Assembly (NCBI GenBank): GCA_964535825.1
Contig: CAZHUC010000006.1
Span: 1-64,000 of the forward strand
From: CAZAQK01 sp964535825
Lineage (GTDB): Bacteria > Pseudomonadota > Alphaproteobacteria > Rickettsiales > SXRF01
Length of the DNA stretch: 64,000 bases
Direction: 5' to 3'
Below the pieces are notes generated by a model. It was not told the DNA's origin and did no database searches. It saw only the letters and a list, made by a program, of their open reading frames with translations. The stretch's first letter is position 1. The number at the start of each line of letters is the position of its first letter. Below, piece after piece: positions 52,943 to 61,524 of the stretch. The position numbers were made by a program, and so were the translations under genes.

Positions 52943-53027
52943 CGTAATTTACATTTGCAGCTTGTAATATGCCCAAGACCGTGCGAAACATAATAGTATA
53001 TGCAAATGATGTATAGGATAGTGTTTC

Positions 53028-54251
53028 ATGGTTGAATTGACCGAGATATCCCAATCGGAAATTAACAGGCTTGTACCAGGCACATACGAAAAAGTTGTGA
53101 AGGTAACCGATGCGGAAACCGGCCTTGTCGGTTTCATTTCAGTACACAACTCATCTATTGGTCATGCAAAAGATGGTCTTGGTGTTTCACTTGGTGGCCT
53201 GCGGATGTATACCTATGCCGATGAAGCTGCAAGCAGCGGCAAACCAGCCGAAACGTTAGCGCTGGAAGATGTGTTACGTCTTTCTGCTGGTATGACCTAT
53301 AAGTCTGCCGCAGCTGACGATGGGCTGGGTGGCGGCAAAGCCGTTATCATAGGAGATGCAACCCAATACCCCATCGGCAGCCCGCAGCGCGAAAAGTTGA
53401 TGCGCGCCATGGGTCAGGCCATCGAAAAATTCGCACAGCAATATCCACAACATGCATATGTTACCGCAGAGGATGTCGGCACCAAAGTAGAGGACATGAA
53501 GATCATCGCGCAGGAAACAAACCATGTGTCCGGCGTTGGCCATGACCAGTTCAGCGGCAATCCCTCGCCCTTTACAGCACAAGGCATTCTTGCTGCCATC
53601 AAACAAACGCTTGGTGTTGAGAATCTGCTGCATAGAAAATTCGCCATCTCGGGTCTTGGCAATGTGGGTGGCAAGCTGGCAGAACTTCTGATTGATGAAG
53701 GTGCGCAGATCATCGTTGCCGATATCAACGACAAACCTGAGCAACTAAAACGTAGATACTCTGCACATGTGCAGGTTGTTCCGCCTGCTGACATCCACAG
53801 ACAAAATGTCGATGTGTATGTACCGTGTGCAATGGGCAAGTGCCTTGATGACACTACCATCCCGCAGATAAAAGCGAAATACATCATTGGCGCAGCGAAC
53901 AACCAGCTGGCCGAGCCGCGTCATGGGCAAATGCTGCATGATTTGGGTAAAATATATATCCCTGATTTTATCACCAATGCCGGCGGCGTTATCGCTGTAG
54001 GCATGGAAGTAAAACATAAACGCGCAGGCCTTCCACTCAGCATAAAAGACATTGCAGATGTTGTGGATCAGAAGATACGCGCTAACACTAAACGTGTTAT
54101 AGATATTGCAAATACGCAGAATATTCCGCTAAGCGAGGCAGGTATGGCGCTGGCAAATGAACGCCTTGCTGCCGCGAAGCAACAGCGCAACTGGACAGAC
54201 CGCACGGATGATCGTGGCGCTAGCGGCAAAGGCTGGGCACACGGCAGCTAA
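53028..54251 (+). CDS. Glu/Leu/Phe/Val-type amino acid dehydrogenase
   Basis: A 407-residue NAD(P)-dependent oxidative deaminase. The dimerisation domain has the substrate-binding block LGGLRMYTY, RLSAGMTYKSAAADDGLGGGKAVI with the catalytic lysine in GGGKA. The Rossmann domain has FAISGLGNVGGKLAELL and ends in a NADI-type acidic position; YIIGAANNQLAEPRHGQ and FITNAGGVI follow. It resembles leucine/valine dehydrogenases more than hexameric glutamate dehydrogenases. The C-terminus extends slightly with a Gly/Ser-rich tail. It sits between topA and rnr, usually adjacent in relatives. Confidence 0.85.
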   Translation: MVELTEISQSEINRLVPGTYEKVVKVTDAETGLVGFISVHNSSIGHAKDGLGVSLGGLRMYTYADEAASSGKPAETLALEDVLRLSAGMTYKSAAADDGLGGGKAVIIGDATQYPIGSPQREKLMRAMGQAIEKFAQQYPQHAYVTAEDVGTKVEDMKIIAQETNHVSGVGHDQFSGNPSPFTAQGILAAIKQTLGVENLLHRKFAISGLGNVGGKLAELLIDEGAQIIVADINDKPEQLKRRYSAHVQVVPPADIHRQNVDVYVPCAMGKCLDDTTIPQIKAKYIIGAANNQLAEPRHGQMLHDLGKIYIPDFITNAGGVIAVGMEVKHKRAGLPLSIKDIADVVDQKIRANTKRVIDIANTQNIPLSEAGMALANERLAAAKQQRNWTDRTDDRGASGKGWAHGS

Positions 54252-54293
54252 TCTGCTTGTGAGAAAATGATTACTCTGGCATGATAGGGATAC

Positions 54294-56375
54294 ATGCCAA
54301 AGAAGCCTTCACGCCCACGCAAAAAAGATAAGCACCGCGGCAAACACAAGCAGCAGCACGGCGGCAAGCATGACTCTTCCCCTAACCTGCCGAACGTTTG
54401 TGTGCTTACTGTCATTGGTATTTCAGAAGATGGCGAGCTCATCGCCCAGCCGCTGAAGTGGAGTCCACGCCATAAACCGCCACATATCGTAGTGACCGAA
54501 TCTGGTCGGGGACGCGCCGCTGCGATCGGGGACAAGATCCTTTCACGCCTGCGCCGTATCAAACCGCACCTGTATCATGCCATGGTGATACGCGTCATGC
54601 CTGCCGAAGAAGCCAAGCAGGTGATCGGTGTATTCGTAAAAACATCAGATGGCGGCATTATCGAGCCGGTCTCGCGCAAGAATAAAGAAAGTTACATAGT
54701 GTCGCTGGCGGATGCCAACGGCGCACAGCATGGCGAGCTGGTAAGCGGCATCACCATACCAGGCATGCCTTCCATGAGCATGACCTATGCAAAGATCACT
54801 GAACGTTTAGGCAGAATGGATTCTCCGCGGGCAGCAAGTCTGATTGCTGCTAACATGCACAACCTGCCTTCCATCTTTCCGCAGGAAGCTGTGGACGAAT
54901 CAGAGAAAGCAGAAACACCTGTACTTTCCGACGACCGGGAAGATCTGCGTGAATACCCGCTGGTTACCATTGACGGAGAGGATGCAAAAGACTTCGACGA
55001 TGCGGTGTATGCCAAGCCAGACAAAGACGGTTTCCACCTGCTCATCGCTATTGCTGATGTGGCGCATTATGTTACGGAAGACAGCGCCCTTGACCGCTCC
55101 GCATTCGAACGCGGCAATTCGGTCTATTTCCCAGACCGCGTGATACCTATGTTACCGGAACGTTTATCGAACGGCTTGTGCTCGCTGAATCCGAATGAGG
55201 ATAGATACTGTCTTGCCGTGCATGTATGGATAGATCATCACGGCAACATGAAGCGTTACAAATTCGTGCGCGGATTGATGCGCTCACGCTACCGCTTCAC
55301 ATATAATGAATTGCAGGCCGTGCACGATACAGGCAGTGAGCATCCGCTGCGTACTACCATCATCGAGCCGTTGTTTGCAGCATACAAGGCTCTTGCCGCA
55401 GAACGCGATAAGCGCGGCGCTCTGGCACTTTCGTTGCCTGAGTATAAAATAGTGTTCGATGCCGCGGGCAACGTAGAAAATATTGCACCACGTGTACAAC
55501 TTGAGAGCCATCGTTTGATTGAATCTTTCATGATCGCAGCGAATGTGGCAGCAGCCGATTACCTGCTTAAGAACAAAGCACCCGGTATTTACCGTGTTCA
55601 TGAACACCCAGCAGAAGAGCGGCTTGATGATTTGCGTAATTTCCTGAAACTGGCAGGATACTCATTGCAAAACGGTGCTATCACCGCCACACACTTAAAC
55701 CGTGTTTTAAAAGCCAGCGCAGATGATCCCGGTGCATTCATGATCCATACCGCCGTGCTGCGCTCTCAGATGCAAGCCTACTACAGCAACGAAAATCTTG
55801 GTCATTTCGGCTTGGCGCTGCAGAAATACTGTCACTTCACCTCACCGATACGGCGCTATTCCGATCTGGTAGTGCACCGCTCACTCATTAAGGTCATAAG
55901 CGGCGATAAGAAAAGAAACGTGATGCACAATCTGAATACGGTAGCACTTCACATCTCTGAGACCGAGCGCAAAGCGATGATGGCAGAGCGCGATGCCTCC
56001 GACCGCTACAAAGTCTCATTCATGAGCAAACATATCGGCAATACATTTTCCGGTACGATCGTATCACTCAATGAATATGGATTATTCGTATCGCTTGCAG
56101 ATTGCGGCGTGACAGGCTTTATACCTGTGCGCAATTTACAAGGTGATTTCTTTGTATTCGATAAACAACACGCACGTTTTAAAGGCCAGCGCACGAAAAT
56201 GTTCTTCACTATTGGCCAGCCTATCATCATCCGCGTGCAGGAAGCCAACACCATCACCGGCAGCCTGATCTTCTTACCGGAACTAGGAACACCTGAAACA
56301 CATCGACCCACGAGAAGCACGGAGAACAAGCACCACAGACGAAACAAGAGGCAACATCGTCACAACAGGCGATAA
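54294..56375 (+). CDS. rnr: Ribonuclease R lacking the N-terminal winged-helix domain
   Basis: A 693-residue 3'-5' exoribonuclease. The CSD1/2 region begins immediately after a basic 27-residue start, the RNB catalytic domain has DGEDAKDFDD at 227-236 and PMLPERLSNGLCSLNP, and an S1 domain lies near 570-650 with a basic C-terminal tail. The usual N-terminal winged-helix (about 60 residues) is absent: an in-frame TAG at 54285 blocks extension, and AGGGA precedes the ATG, so this is the true start. The catalytic part is intact. The helicase-like help of the lost domain may be missing. Confidence 0.93.
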   Translation: MPKKPSRPRKKDKHRGKHKQQHGGKHDSSPNLPNVCVLTVIGISEDGELIAQPLKWSPRHKPPHIVVTESGRGRAAAIGDKILSRLRRIKPHLYHAMVIRVMPAEEAKQVIGVFVKTSDGGIIEPVSRKNKESYIVSLADANGAQHGELVSGITIPGMPSMSMTYAKITERLGRMDSPRAASLIAANMHNLPSIFPQEAVDESEKAETPVLSDDREDLREYPLVTIDGEDAKDFDDAVYAKPDKDGFHLLIAIADVAHYVTEDSALDRSAFERGNSVYFPDRVIPMLPERLSNGLCSLNPNEDRYCLAVHVWIDHHGNMKRYKFVRGLMRSRYRFTYNELQAVHDTGSEHPLRTTIIEPLFAAYKALAAERDKRGALALSLPEYKIVFDAAGNVENIAPRVQLESHRLIESFMIAANVAAADYLLKNKAPGIYRVHEHPAEERLDDLRNFLKLAGYSLQNGAITATHLNRVLKASADDPGAFMIHTAVLRSQMQAYYSNENLGHFGLALQKYCHFTSPIRRYSDLVVHRSLIKVISGDKKRNVMHNLNTVALHISETERKAMMAERDASDRYKVSFMSKHIGNTFSGTIVSLNEYGLFVSLADCGVTGFIPVRNLQGDFFVFDKQHARFKGQRTKMFFTIGQPIIIRVQEANTITGSLIFLPELGTPETHRPTRSTENKHHRRNKRQHRHNRR

Positions 56376-56493
56376 TATAGGCCGTGACCTGAACGCACCA
56401 TTGCGCTACAAATCATTAATTGCCATTTATATATTGTACAATTTTGAGATATGTGTATAGCTTAGTCCATTCCGTCACTAGGCAAGTTTTTTT

Positions 56494-57111
56494 GTGAATA
56501 TAAATTACAACGCACTTAAAAACCTCAGCTCCAATGCTGTCATTAGAGTTAAGACCGTTAACATCCTGATCATTAATAACAGCGAGCAAGTAACGGCCCT
56601 TGTAAGCAAGATGCTTGCTGAATTCGGCTTCACAAGCACATATGTGGCACATACACCATCCAGCGCCGTACAGATATTGCGTGATATTCGAATCAATCTG
56701 GTGATTGCTGATGCAGAATTAAAAGCCCTCGCAACCAGTACAGAGAACGAAGTAAAAGCTCTCTCCGGTGAAGAAATGCTAAAACTCTCAGGGTTTGATT
56801 TTGTTTCAAGACTCAGACATTCACCGCATTCACCAAACCCTTATATTCCTGTTATCATGATGGCTGATGTACTCGAAGCAGAACAACTACAGAAAGCGCG
56901 TGATGCCGGTGTAAATGAGGTTTTGCCTAAGCCACTTAACGCACCAGATTTATGTGAACGCCTCACGGCTGTGATCGATTCTCCGCGTATGTTCATTACA
57001 GCAGATACCTACAAAGGCCCATGTCGCCGTAAAGAGCGTAAGGAAATGCCGCCTGAACAAGACCGCCGCAAAACAGAAGTGCGTGTGATCAGACATAACG
57101 AATCAACATAA
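56494..57111 (+). CDS. CheY-like response regulator receiver protein
   Basis: A 205-residue single-domain regulator. The receiver region spans about 20-155 (VNILIINNSEQVTALVSKML; RINLVIADAELKAL, with the Asp in IADAEL as acceptor; YIPVIMMADVLEAEQL; VNEVLPKPL with the conserved Lys). A loop of about 25 residues after the acceptor strand is longer than in CheY. The C-terminal 40 residues are basic with RRKERKEMPPEQDRRK, a tail seen in alphaproteobacterial stand-alone receivers. The start is a GTG with AGGCAAG nearby; a clear ATG is missing. The partner kinase is not in the window. Confidence 0.8.
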   Translation: MNINYNALKNLSSNAVIRVKTVNILIINNSEQVTALVSKMLAEFGFTSTYVAHTPSSAVQILRDIRINLVIADAELKALATSTENEVKALSGEEMLKLSGFDFVSRLRHSPHSPNPYIPVIMMADVLEAEQLQKARDAGVNEVLPKPLNAPDLCERLTAVIDSPRMFITADTYKGPCRRKERKEMPPEQDRRKTEVRVIRHNEST

Positions 57112-57121
57112 GTAACCGAGC

Positions 57122-57616
57122 ATGGACTCACCAAAACAAAATCAACCCGTGGCGTATGAAGCTGATCAATCGATCCGCAAAATGTTGGGAGACTCGACTC
57201 CGCTGAATCAGATATTCACGCCAGAAAAAATTGCTGCCTGCGAAAATCATATCAAAGAAGCACAACTAAATTTCTTTGATATCACGAAAAATGATATGGA
57301 TATTATCGCGCAGAAGATCAACGCGACCAAACTGGAAGGTAACCTCAAAACACTTTACGCAGATATTTTCAAGCCGCTTTCTAATATCAAAGGGCAGGCA
57401 GAGGTATTTGCGTTCCCATTGATCAAGACCATTTGCAAATACTTGATGGATTACTGCGAACAAAGCCGCTCCGGAAAGTCCCTCACCCCGACCGAATCAT
57501 TTGTTGTGGAGAAATTATTCCAGGCGCTGGATCATTGCCTGAAGCAACATATCACCGACCACGACGGCGCACTGGAAAAGGAACTGGAGAGCATCATTGC
57601 TGCGTCTAAAAAATAA
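57122..57616 (+). CDS. Unknown helical protein linked to the receiver gene
   Basis: A 164-residue protein 10 bases after the receiver gene, almost certainly cotranscribed. All-helical prediction: EKIAACENHIKEAQLNFF, DMDIIAQKINATKLEGNLK, AFPLIKTICKYLMDYCEQ and a Gln/His-containing VEKLFQALDHCLKQHITDHD segment. It has no signal peptide. The shape, a four-helix bundle with a conserved-looking His, would allow an HPt or CheZ-like partner of the receiver, but no family is recognised. Confidence 0.65.
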   Translation: MDSPKQNQPVAYEADQSIRKMLGDSTPLNQIFTPEKIAACENHIKEAQLNFFDITKNDMDIIAQKINATKLEGNLKTLYADIFKPLSNIKGQAEVFAFPLIKTICKYLMDYCEQSRSGKSLTPTESFVVEKLFQALDHCLKQHITDHDGALEKELESIIAASKK

Positions 57617-57664
57617 CCATCAGTCCCTATTGCATTCTTTTAGAGAATATCGGATATTGCCTGC

Positions 57665-57961
57665 ATGATCAAAGCACGCATATACCAGCCTGACAAGAAC
57701 GCCATGCAATCCGGCAAAGCCAAGGATAAATGGCTGCTGGAATTCACCCCTCAAAAGCCATATTTCATTGAAAATTTAATGGGTTGGACAGGAATGACCG
57801 ATATGCCGCAGGAGATCAGGCTGTCATTCGATTCCTCGGCGGCCGCCACCGCCTACGCAAAACGCCATAACATACCGTATGAGCTACATAATCCGAACCC
57901 CCGCCGCTTTGTGATGAAGGCCTATGCCGACAATTTCCGCTTCGATAAGCGGGAAGGTTGA
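57665..57961 (+). CDS. NADH dehydrogenase accessory subunit (NDUFS4-type, ETC complex I)
   Basis: A 98-residue protein of the ETC complex I subunit family, homologous to mitochondrial NDUFS4 and found in alphaproteobacteria. The pattern WLLEFTPQKPYFIENLMGWTG, with its DMPQEIRLSFDSSAAATAYA and Pro-rich C-terminal loop (YELHNPNPRRFVMKAYADNF), is distinctive. The core nuo genes are elsewhere. With the CHCC zinc-finger gene at 14826 it indicates a mitochondrial-like complex I. Confidence 0.92.
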   Translation: MIKARIYQPDKNAMQSGKAKDKWLLEFTPQKPYFIENLMGWTGMTDMPQEIRLSFDSSAAATAYAKRHNIPYELHNPNPRRFVMKAYADNFRFDKREG

Positions 57962-58044
57962 AAGTACTTTATCTTTCTTCATCGTATTGTCATAATCAAG
58001 GTGGAAATTTGTGTTAGAATATAAAAGGTTGGAGAGGTTCGCCA

Positions 58045-58320
58045 ATGAAGCGTTTTACCGTGCCCTGTGACTTTAACGGAACAAAATATCCGTTCCATGT
58101 GTATGTGGGAGAGCCACATCCGCAGCGTCATCCGCTGCAGCATCAGGCATGGTGGCTTTCGACCATCCGCGGGGGCACGATCCCGCAGGAGGTGATGGAT
58201 AGCTTCGAGCGGCTGCATAAGATCGCACTGGAGAACAATGTTTCGTTCGAAGAATTATGCGTATACGCACTGGGAACTGCAGCCAACGAAGGTAAGGACA
58301 GCCAAATTAAAGCTAGTTAG
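58045..58320 (+). CDS. DUF2610-like small protein
   Basis: A 91-residue protein with a strong ribosome site (GGAGAGG). The sequence KRFTVPCDFNGTKYPFHVYVGEP, WWLSTIRGGTIPQEVMDSFER, then NNVSFEELCVYALG matches what I recall of DUF2610, known from Rickettsiales and other Proteobacteria. No function is established. It is followed 9 bases later by the 769-residue unknown gene, so the two are probably cotranscribed. Confidence 0.75.
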   Translation: MKRFTVPCDFNGTKYPFHVYVGEPHPQRHPLQHQAWWLSTIRGGTIPQEVMDSFERLHKIALENNVSFEELCVYALGTAANEGKDSQIKAS

Positions 58321-58329
58321 GGCAGCGTA

Positions 58330-60639
58330 ATGGCCAGAAGTGATAGCGGTAAAGACGGCATACATAATGATTTCGACGGCAGGCCAGGCAACGCCACCGA
58401 TAGCGCCTCCTATTCGCGCATCTATGACCCGGCCGGACAAACAGAGATCTCTAACCTTCCCGAGCCGCAGAACTACCGTGAAGCCGAGCGCATCATCCAG
58501 TCACTGCGTGATTACCAGCGTAATGCAGCAGGCCATGCCCGCGATGCCAGAAGTGATGTACACTTCTTCCCAAGCGTCGGTAAGTTCATTGTACCAAAAC
58601 AAAATACCTGGGCGGCGCATGCCGAGATGGTAAAAGACCCGGCCTACGCGCTGGCATTCAACCCTGAGAAGTTCGTATATTTTGATAAGATCATTGCTGA
58701 AGAATATAAGAACGAAGCACTGATCAACCCCGATCATCCTGATTATCATAAATATGACGGCCTGCGCACCAACCTCGCTGTACTGCGCAACGATATCATC
58801 GGCATGTATCTCGATGATGGATCGTTCGATCCGGGTGATGAAAAATATATTCCACATTTCGTAACCATTGCCTCTGCTATCGGCCAGTCACTGGCCAATG
58901 ATACATGGCTCAAACGCCCGTTCACTACGCATATGAGCGTGGATGTTGCCAATGTAGAAGCTGTTGGCGCGCGCGAAATGTATAAACATTTACTGGACAT
59001 GCAATCATCACCCGGTTCATTGCGCGGTATGTTAAGCCAGGTTGATTTCCTCGATATACCGAACCGCACATGGATGTTGCGTGAGCTGGAAGAAACGCCT
59101 TACAGCGATGCCAATCTTTCTGCACCACTACCCGAGGCACGCACCTGCCTGACCACCGACGAATTAGCAAAATTCTGCGCCGAGAAGAATATGCCGGCAG
59201 AAGACCAGATCGCCCTGTTCGGCGAGGCCGCACTTACCAACACGGTCGCCATCAATGCACTCGACAGGCTGGAAGAGCCTGCGCGCCAGGAAGCACTTGA
59301 AGAAGCACGCAACATACTTCGCTGGCTCAAGAACCTGAGCTTTGGTGATATGGATGTGGAAGAATGGCTGGATCAGGGCACTCCTGCCGAGAAGGCAGCG
59401 AAAGCGGAAGCAGTATCGCGCCTTGTTGAGCTCTATGAGTTGCAGTTGGCAACTGTACAAACCCATATCCCTGGCATTGAACATAACCATACCGTGGAAG
59501 ATGCGACCGGTGCTTCCGGCATGATGGCCATCGCACTGGCAGAGCAAGGCCTGCGTGGTCTGCCTGCTAATCACCCACGCATAGATAAATTTGCAGCGCT
59601 TGCACAGAGGCTGGATGATAACTGGCGCGATTTTGAAGGCCAGTCCGCGCTTCGCCTGCTTGATACACTTGAGGATGGGCTTGAGCATATGGATGCAAAG
59701 ATTAAGGGGCGTCACAATGCCATCGACCGCCTACTTGAGATCAGCACACAAATTGAACATACGGCGCATCGCCTGCAATCCGTTGACACACTGCAACCCC
59801 CTGCACGCGAAGAATCAATCGAACTGGCTCGCGAGATCCTGCGCTGGTTCAAGAACCTGAAATTCAGCGACAAGCCAATAGAAGAAATGCTCGGTAATAC
59901 TGCGCCGGATGATCGCGTATTTGTTACGCGTAAAATGGCTGAGATGGTGGATATGTACCATAACCTCCTGCAGGAAGCTGCACACCAGAATCCTGATATC
60001 CTGCTTGATCCACGCATCAAGGAAGCCAACGATGCTGTCGGCAGTTTTGCCCATTCACTGAAACTGATGGCAGCGAAGGAAATCCCAAGCAGTGTCGCGG
60101 CGGCACAGCAGATCTCTGCCGATGTGACACAGATGCCGGAAGAATGGAAAAGCCTGCATGACCGTGCGGTAAGCCGTCTGGTCGCCAGCATGGAGGGCGG
60201 ACTCGAGAAAGCTGTTGATGAATTAGGCACGGCACAACAGGAAGCTCAGGATAAGGACGAAGAACTGGCACAGCAGATCGTTGAATCAACCCTTGTCAGT
60301 CATCATCATGGTCGCAAGCGCCGTCGTCGCCGTCGCGCGTCACAGTCTACTGGTGGGCTTACCAAGGCTGCTAAACGCCGTAATGCGAACGACCTGAACG
60401 GTGACGGTGTGGCCGACCGCCTGCAAGGCCTGAACCTGCGTGGTGAAGATATGATCGCCATCAAGCAGCTAGGCGGAAACCTGCGTGAACTTAATGCAGA
60501 AGCAGCATCGCTAAACCCTGCTATCACTAATGTGCATCCCGGTGAAACGCTATCACCGGACGACCGCAACTTTGTGACACGCGAACGTGATGACCAGCAG
60601 CGCGGGCCACGCGGCAATGGTCAACGCCCTCGCAATTAA
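58330..60639 (+). CDS. Unknown 769-residue protein with tandem ~174-residue repeat
   Basis: Not recognised. The N-terminal 300 residues look helical with a Gly/Asp-rich start. Residues 311-484 and 485-about 655 form a tandem duplication: each begins with a P-A-R-x-E segment, then ILRWxKNLxFxD, then a helical region and a W-x-x-x-H/F box before GLEHM/GLEKA. Thereafter a polybasic stretch (KRRRRRRAS, about 662-670) and an EF-hand-like loop DLNGDGVAD at 688-696, with a disordered Gly/Arg/Asn tail. There is no signal peptide or membrane helix, so it is cytosolic or exported by another route. The basic stretch could bind nucleic acid or act as a localisation signal. Confidence 0.7.
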   Translation: MARSDSGKDGIHNDFDGRPGNATDSASYSRIYDPAGQTEISNLPEPQNYREAERIIQSLRDYQRNAAGHARDARSDVHFFPSVGKFIVPKQNTWAAHAEMVKDPAYALAFNPEKFVYFDKIIAEEYKNEALINPDHPDYHKYDGLRTNLAVLRNDIIGMYLDDGSFDPGDEKYIPHFVTIASAIGQSLANDTWLKRPFTTHMSVDVANVEAVGAREMYKHLLDMQSSPGSLRGMLSQVDFLDIPNRTWMLRELEETPYSDANLSAPLPEARTCLTTDELAKFCAEKNMPAEDQIALFGEAALTNTVAINALDRLEEPARQEALEEARNILRWLKNLSFGDMDVEEWLDQGTPAEKAAKAEAVSRLVELYELQLATVQTHIPGIEHNHTVEDATGASGMMAIALAEQGLRGLPANHPRIDKFAALAQRLDDNWRDFEGQSALRLLDTLEDGLEHMDAKIKGRHNAIDRLLEISTQIEHTAHRLQSVDTLQPPAREESIELAREILRWFKNLKFSDKPIEEMLGNTAPDDRVFVTRKMAEMVDMYHNLLQEAAHQNPDILLDPRIKEANDAVGSFAHSLKLMAAKEIPSSVAAAQQISADVTQMPEEWKSLHDRAVSRLVASMEGGLEKAVDELGTAQQEAQDKDEELAQQIVESTLVSHHHGRKRRRRRRASQSTGGLTKAAKRRNANDLNGDGVADRLQGLNLRGEDMIAIKQLGGNLRELNAEAASLNPAITNVHPGETLSPDDRNFVTRERDDQQRGPRGNGQRPRN

Positions 60640-60641
60640 AT

Positions 60642-61523
60642 TTAATCAAGCCTCAGACGCAGGATACAGGCAGGCGAATTACCTGGCAACCCGTTCCGCA
60701 CATAGGTATTGGTCGTATCCGTTGCGGTTGATCCAGTGGTTATACAATCGCCGACAGCAACACTGGAAGGTGTCGCAGTAGACCAGGTGGCTGCGGTCGT
60801 AGCAGTGATCGGGCCATAGGCATCGCTGATATCAATACCTGTGCCCCTCGCCTGCACGTTGCCGATATTTGGCCTGCCATCATCTATCTTGGAATCTATG
60901 GTGTAAGCCTCTTCAGGTGTGATCACGCGCTCGAATGTCAATCCTGCGCCTATCCCACTCAGCATATAATAATTCTGCCCGCTGTTGGAATGTACTTTCC
61001 AATATGTGCTGCGTCCGAGCTTGGAGGGTGGTACATATCTGGAAAGCATTGCCTGATTCAGGCCTGCATTTGGGGTCGCAGAGGTCGTGAGGTCTGAGCC
61101 GTAATATCCGTCTACCAGATTAGCAACAGAGAGCTGTTGCCAGAACAATAGTGGCTCGCCTTCCGAGAATGACGGATCAACCAATATGGAATGTTCGATG
61201 ACACCGTTGCCATCGCCAAGGCCTTGCGCGCCTGATGTGCAGCCCGCTGCCGGACATAGCCTATTATCATATACCGCGCCTTTACTGATACCGTTCTTCA
61301 GATCGCCCGGCAGACCGCCATACTTATTGACGAAGGTATTCACCGCCGCAGTATATTTCTCATATTGCGCAACCGTTGCGCGCACAGATGCGGCGTTGAT
61401 GATAGTCACCCCGACAAGTATGCCAGCGACCAATAGCCCGATAAAGACCATCACGATCGTTATCTCGATAATAGTAAAGGCGTTAATGCCTGATCTTATC
61501 GAAGGCGCAGGGTCGGGAGACAA
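60642..61523 (-). CDS. Type IV pilin-like protein (prepilin N-terminus)
   Basis: A 293-residue protein beginning with TTG at 61523; no ATG exists before the membrane helix. The prepilin motif is NAFTIIEITIVMVFIGLLVAG: Glu at +5 of the mature chain, but Ala replaces the usual Gly before the cleavage site. The mature domain has VAQYEKYTAAVNTFVNKYGG, a helix-rich N-terminal part typical of type II/IV pseudopilins, then a Gly/Thr-rich tail with several cysteines (LCPAAGC, PACILR). No other type II/IV pilus genes are nearby. It follows the symporter gene by one base. Confidence 0.75.
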   Translation of the reverse strand: MSPDPAPSIRSGINAFTIIEITIVMVFIGLLVAGILVGVTIINAASVRATVAQYEKYTAAVNTFVNKYGGLPGDLKNGISKGAVYDNRLCPAAGCTSGAQGLGDGNGVIEHSILVDPSFSEGEPLLFWQQLSVANLVDGYYGSDLTTSATPNAGLNQAMLSRYVPPSKLGRSTYWKVHSNSGQNYYMLSGIGAGLTFERVITPEEAYTIDSKIDDGRPNIGNVQARGTGIDISDAYGPITATTAATWSTATPSSVAVGDCITTGSTATDTTNTYVRNGLPGNSPACILRLRLD

Positions 61524-61524
61524 G

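Noticed and set aside
54248..54562. Minus-strand frame overlapping the start of rnr
   Set aside because: It is a shadow of rnr with no ribosome site or recognisable protein features.
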